A stretch of 8,833 bases of DNA, from the NCBI GenBank assembly GCA_026702635.1, contig JAPPBZ010000202.1, positions 1 to 8,833 on the forward strand, given 5' to 3'. This document shows positions 6,809 through 8,833 of the stretch, in pieces. Position 1 is the first letter of the stretch. The number at the start of each line of letters is the position of its first letter. The translations under genes and the position numbers were made by a program. This DNA is from Bacteroidota bacterium (GTDB lineage: Bacteria; Bacteroidota; Rhodothermia; Rhodothermales; Bin80). The notes under the pieces are model-generated. The model made no database searches, was not told the origin of the DNA, and was given only the letters and a program-made list of their open reading frames with translations.

Positions 6809-7654
6809 TTATTCGGCTCGCCGCTCAATGGGGGTTTGAGGACCCGTGAGTATCATGCGCCCCCATGTAGCATCATCATCTCCAGTCCCATAAATCATAA
6901 AATGCCCCCCATACGGTCCGCCGTCTGGATCACAGTGTACGATTTCCAGTCCGTAGATATCTCCAACGTTTGGGGGACTCCAGCGTGAGTCACTTACCCC
7001 CAATGTAGATGCCATCTCAACCCGCGCCTCCAATACAAAATCTGCCTCTCCCGTCCCCCAGGGATTAAACTCAAAGGCATACGACACGGCCTCTGCAGGG
7101 ATCGGTTCTTCCACGTACCGGTCCGTTGCTGTTCCATGGCGCCACCAAGCTGCATAGTCCGGCCGCGTCGCATCTGCAACAAAGCAAAACGCGTTGTCCC
7201 CATGCCCAAAGTATTCTGGAGCCTCATCTCGGGGAGCTTCAACAAAAAAGCAAATGCTGTCCCGCAAATACCAGGCGTGTGGCTCTTGCCCTGGAGCATC
7301 TACATCGTTCACATTATCTTTGACTTCGGCTCCGAAGTACAGGTACTCCGAATCCCAGGCGACATAATAACGTGCCTGCAAGTCATCTTCAGGATGTGGT
7401 TCATTGCCATGATCTGTAAGCCGGTTCCGCCGACCATCATCATACCAGAATGTATGGCGGAGGCGATAAATATCCCAGACACCGTCCGTGAACGCCAAGT
7501 CCTTCCACTCAGACAACTGGGCGTCTATTTCGGGGGCTATTTCCAGTCGGGGAACCAGAAGTTTTACTGTTTCTGTAGGGCGCGGGGCATCCTGTCCAAC
7601 TGCAAAATATGCAGGAATAAGCAGGAGAAAAAGACATGCAGAATACTTGACCAT
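6809..7654 (-). CDS. Secreted CBM9-like (carbohydrate-binding family 9 / DOMON-like) protein
   Basis: The ATG at 7654 gives 281 residues with a Sec leader (VKYSACLFLLLIPAYFAVG, residues 2-20, then QD); a TTG three codons upstream is less likely. The rest is one CBM9-like domain (PF06452): EIDAQLSEW at 42-50 is the classic opening, ARYYVAWDSEYLYFGAEVKDN at 94-114 the central strands, RDSICFFVEAP at 131-141 the 'D-s-vevfi' block, FVLEARVEMASTLG at 206-219 the 'E..ip...lg' block, and GDIYGLEIVHCDPDGG plus a terminal WGRMILTG close the fold. Aromatic residues are plentiful (W60, W70, W100, W128, W170, W171), as expected for sugar binding. Alone in a secreted protein, the module may bind substrate or the cell surface; no catalytic domain is attached. 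It is the first gene of the operon with the DUF1080 and oxidoreductase genes and probably shares their promoter. Confidence 0.88.
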   Translation of the reverse strand: MVKYSACLFLLLIPAYFAVGQDAPRPTETVKLLVPRLEIAPEIDAQLSEWKDLAFTDGVWDIYRLRHTFWYDDGRRNRLTDHGNEPHPEDDLQARYYVAWDSEYLYFGAEVKDNVNDVDAPGQEPHAWYLRDSICFFVEAPRDEAPEYFGHGDNAFCFVADATRPDYAAWWRHGTATDRYVEEPIPAEAVSYAFEFNPWGTGEADFVLEARVEMASTLGVSDSRWSPPNVGDIYGLEIVHCDPDGGPYGGHFMIYGTGDDDATWGRMILTGPQTPIERRAE

Positions 7655-7660
7655 GATTGA

Positions 7661-7695
7661 CAAAAATTAGTAGTCTTAGAGAGGTTCTTGCAAAA
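7661..7695 (-). promoter_or_regulatory. Possible Bacteroidota-type promoter of the CBM9-DUF1080-oxidoreductase operon
   Basis: On the minus strand, TTTTG (7695-7691) is followed after 21 bases by TAATTTTTG (7669-7661), close to the Bacteroidota pattern TTTG - about 20 bases - TAnnTTTG, but with one base too many inside the second box. The second box ends only six bases before the ATG at 7654, so the transcript would be almost leaderless. This is a weak pattern match only. Confidence 0.2.
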
Positions 7696-8110
7696 CTCAT
7701 TTTTTGCTTTCAATTCTCTTACGATTCCGAGGCATAATTTACTCCAATTTCTCTGAATAGTGTGAAGAATTGAGATAGGCTCGTTGCCCTTTGCCCATCT
7801 GGGAGTGATTTGTTTTCTGTGAGAGTTCACGGGGCGAAATCAATGGTTCATTTGCATTCGACTCTTTGATTCACCTCTGATAGGGTTCGATACCTACCTT
7901 TTCCCTTCACGCTCACCACGACAACCCTTAAATGTCGCAGCTGTGGGTGGTTTACAACCCCCGCCTGTACAGCGATTGTGGAGGACCTACCTCCATCCCT
8001 CATACAGTTACAATATGTTGTAGGCTAAGTCATTGACAATATCCTCTCATATTTACGTGGCACACGGAAATTCAGGCCAGGGGGTCAGTTCAGGTAATTC
8101 TTAGATCACC
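7696..8110. other. Gene-free stretch upstream of the minus-strand operon
   Basis: No credible gene was found on either strand. The part nearest the operon (about 7696-7790) is AT-rich and may hold upstream promoter elements. From about 7823 to 8020 two plus-strand frames stay open for 50-64 codons, but neither has a usable start or a family resemblance. A short GGGGGTCAGTT stretch (8080-8090) flanked by two TTCAGG copies (8071-8076 and 8089-8094) resembles the repeated GGGTCA-type motifs at the ends of some IS21-like elements, but no transposase remnant accompanies it. The stretch runs into the degraded regulator gene at its right edge. Confidence 0.5.
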
Positions 8111-8589
8111 TATATCTGTGCCGGCAGCACCTCGCGATAAGCAACAGGTGAAGAGGAGGGAAGACTATATCAATCTTCTGGACTAGTCAATTATGAAACC
8201 AATTTGGTCCCAGATATGGGACTGGATGACTTAGACATAGATCGAATTGAGAACTACTTTCGCGTGATTCTGGAACGACCGATTTCGCGCGATGTAGAAA
8301 TACAAGAATGGCAGAAATTTTTGCTCAATTCAGACTTGCTCGCGAAAATAGACGACAAGAGATCATTTCTCCCGAGCCCCCTCCTAACGAAGTGATCGTG
8401 GAAAAAATGAAAGAGGGTATTGTTAGAGTGACTCGTAATGGGCTTATCAAGGAGATTCTCCGAAGCTATCGTTATGTCGATCATTACGGAATGGGGATTG
8501 GAAATCGAATTTTCTGGTCCATGCTGGCACACTATGGAACAATTCCAAATCTCACTGAAGAAGATTGATTCAAGGTGTGTTTATGTACA
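8111..8589 (+). pseudogene. Degraded AlbA_2/ATP-binding putative transcriptional regulator (COG2865 type)
   Basis: Blocks typical of COG2865 regulators (Schlafen AlbA_2 DNA-binding plus HATPase_c_4 domain) appear in order but broken. Frame 2 reads YICAGSTSR (8111-8137, family YIR.GSt.r), then a TAA at 8138-8140, then ATGEEEGRLYQSSGLVNYE (8141-8197) and GLDDLDIDRIENYF with NSDLLAKIDDK up to about 8359. The expected central part (PTvAGlLlFG, the HRDY block and the rest) is missing. Recognisable sequence resumes in frame 1 at about 8359 with EIISPEPPPNEVIVEKMKEG, RVTRNGLIKEIL and YVDHYGMGIGNRIF, up to a TGA at 8566-8568 that splits EED from FKVCLCT; a CGA to TGA change would explain it. No AlbA_2 domain is visible upstream. 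At least two stops, one frame change and a deletion of very roughly 130-170 codons make this a pseudogene, not a small gene. An intact 86-codon reading (8308-8568) exists but is only the tail of this wreck. Confidence 0.8.
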
Positions 8590-8744
8590 CCGCCCCTGCA
8601 GCCGGGCAACACTGCCACATTCGACACGGAGGTCCGCGTAAAGATTGTGGATGAATGCACGCCTCCCGATGGCAATTCACGCATGGCGGGCAGTGGCACA
8701 CATGTGATCCGCTCTACGACTTGATCCGCAATGTTCAATCCTCT

Positions 8745-8765
8745 TTCCGTAAGATTCGTACGGAA
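8745..8765. repeat. Short perfect inverted repeat (7-base arms)
   Basis: TTCCGTA at 8745-8751 and TACGGAA at 8759-8765 form a perfect seven-pair stem with a seven-base loop. An overlapping alternative pairs GATTC (8753-8757) with GAATC (8763-8767). A separate perfect 12-base palindrome, aggcatatgcct, lies at 8814-8825. There is no T-tract and no adjacent intact gene, so no role can be given. The rest of 8590-8833 holds nothing I recognise; the frame following the pseudogene stays open to a TGA at about 8719-8721 without family resemblance. Confidence 0.4.
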
Positions 8766-8833
8766 TCATGACAACTCACATCGCCAAGTCGATCCCATCA
8801 AGCCTTTGATTATAGGCATATGCCTGTCCTTCC

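Noticed and set aside
7136..7660. 174-codon plus-strand reading opposite the CBM9-like gene
   Set aside because: The opposite strand encodes a clear signal peptide and CBM9 blocks over the same bases; this reading has no domain pattern.
7936..7975. Imperfect hairpin around gtgggtggtttacaaccccc
   Set aside because: Only four pairs form next to the loop before a mismatch; too weak for an RNA element or terminator.
7823..8017. Open plus-strand frames of 50-64 codons
   Set aside because: There is no usable start codon, no family resemblance and proline/arginine-rich composition; most likely chance.
8204..8395. Independent 63-residue gene on the plus strand
   Set aside because: It reads the middle of the same broken regulator from a TTG; readable homology extends upstream past the start and stops at the deletion joint.
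8308..8568. Independent 86-residue gene
   Set aside because: Its later part is the C-terminal end of a COG2865 regulator and its first 17 or so residues overlap the N-terminal part in another frame, so it is a pseudogene remnant.

Overview
The window looks like chromosomal DNA from a Bacteroidota/Rhodothermota-type Gram-negative bacterium. The evidence is indirect: two lipoprotein-type signal peptides (one with a clean lipobox), two Tat leaders of the SRRxF type on carbohydrate enzymes, a Bacteroidota-style beta-propeller lipoprotein, a DUF1080 / Gfo-Idh-MocA / xylose-isomerase-like TIM-barrel gene set, and the absence of a clear Shine-Dalgarno sequence before any of the starts examined. The exact lineage cannot be fixed from this sequence alone.

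Layout. 1-579 (+) is the 3' end of a gene that begins outside the window; it ends in a CBM6-like sugar-binding module. It is followed after 24 bases by a Tat-exported sugar isomerase/epimerase-like TIM barrel (604-1515, +). A convergent two-gene housekeeping operon on the minus strand follows: rdgB (2654-2055) then dtd (2049-1585), which clean up non-canonical nucleotides and D-aminoacyl-tRNAs. Diverging from rdgB are two plus-strand lipoprotein-type genes: a small one with a carboxypeptidase-regulatory-like beta domain (2758-3177) and a probable 6-bladed beta-propeller lipoprotein (3213-4292). A convergent spacer with two palindromes separates them from a three-gene minus-strand operon, read from 7654 down to 4410: a secreted CBM9-like protein, a secreted two-domain DUF1080 protein, and a Tat-exported Gfo/Idh/MocA oxidoreductase.

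How the genes may work together. The oxidoreductase, the DUF1080 protein and the TIM-barrel protein belong to the three families used in the 3-keto-glycoside route of glycan breakdown, in which C3 oxidation is followed by elimination or hydrolysis of the glycosidic bond. All carry export signals here, so the window probably encodes an envelope-located oxidative sugar-degrading module with two carbohydrate-binding partners. This is inferred from family membership and export signals; the substrate is unknown.

The right end (about 7.66-8.83 kb) has no intact gene. It holds the wreck of a COG2865-type AlbA_2/ATP-binding regulator: recognisable blocks lie in two reading frames, with a large internal deletion and at least two in-frame stops. 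Most of this region looks like decayed accessory DNA. I found no tRNA, rRNA, CRISPR array or intact insertion sequence, and no convincing wholly new system.
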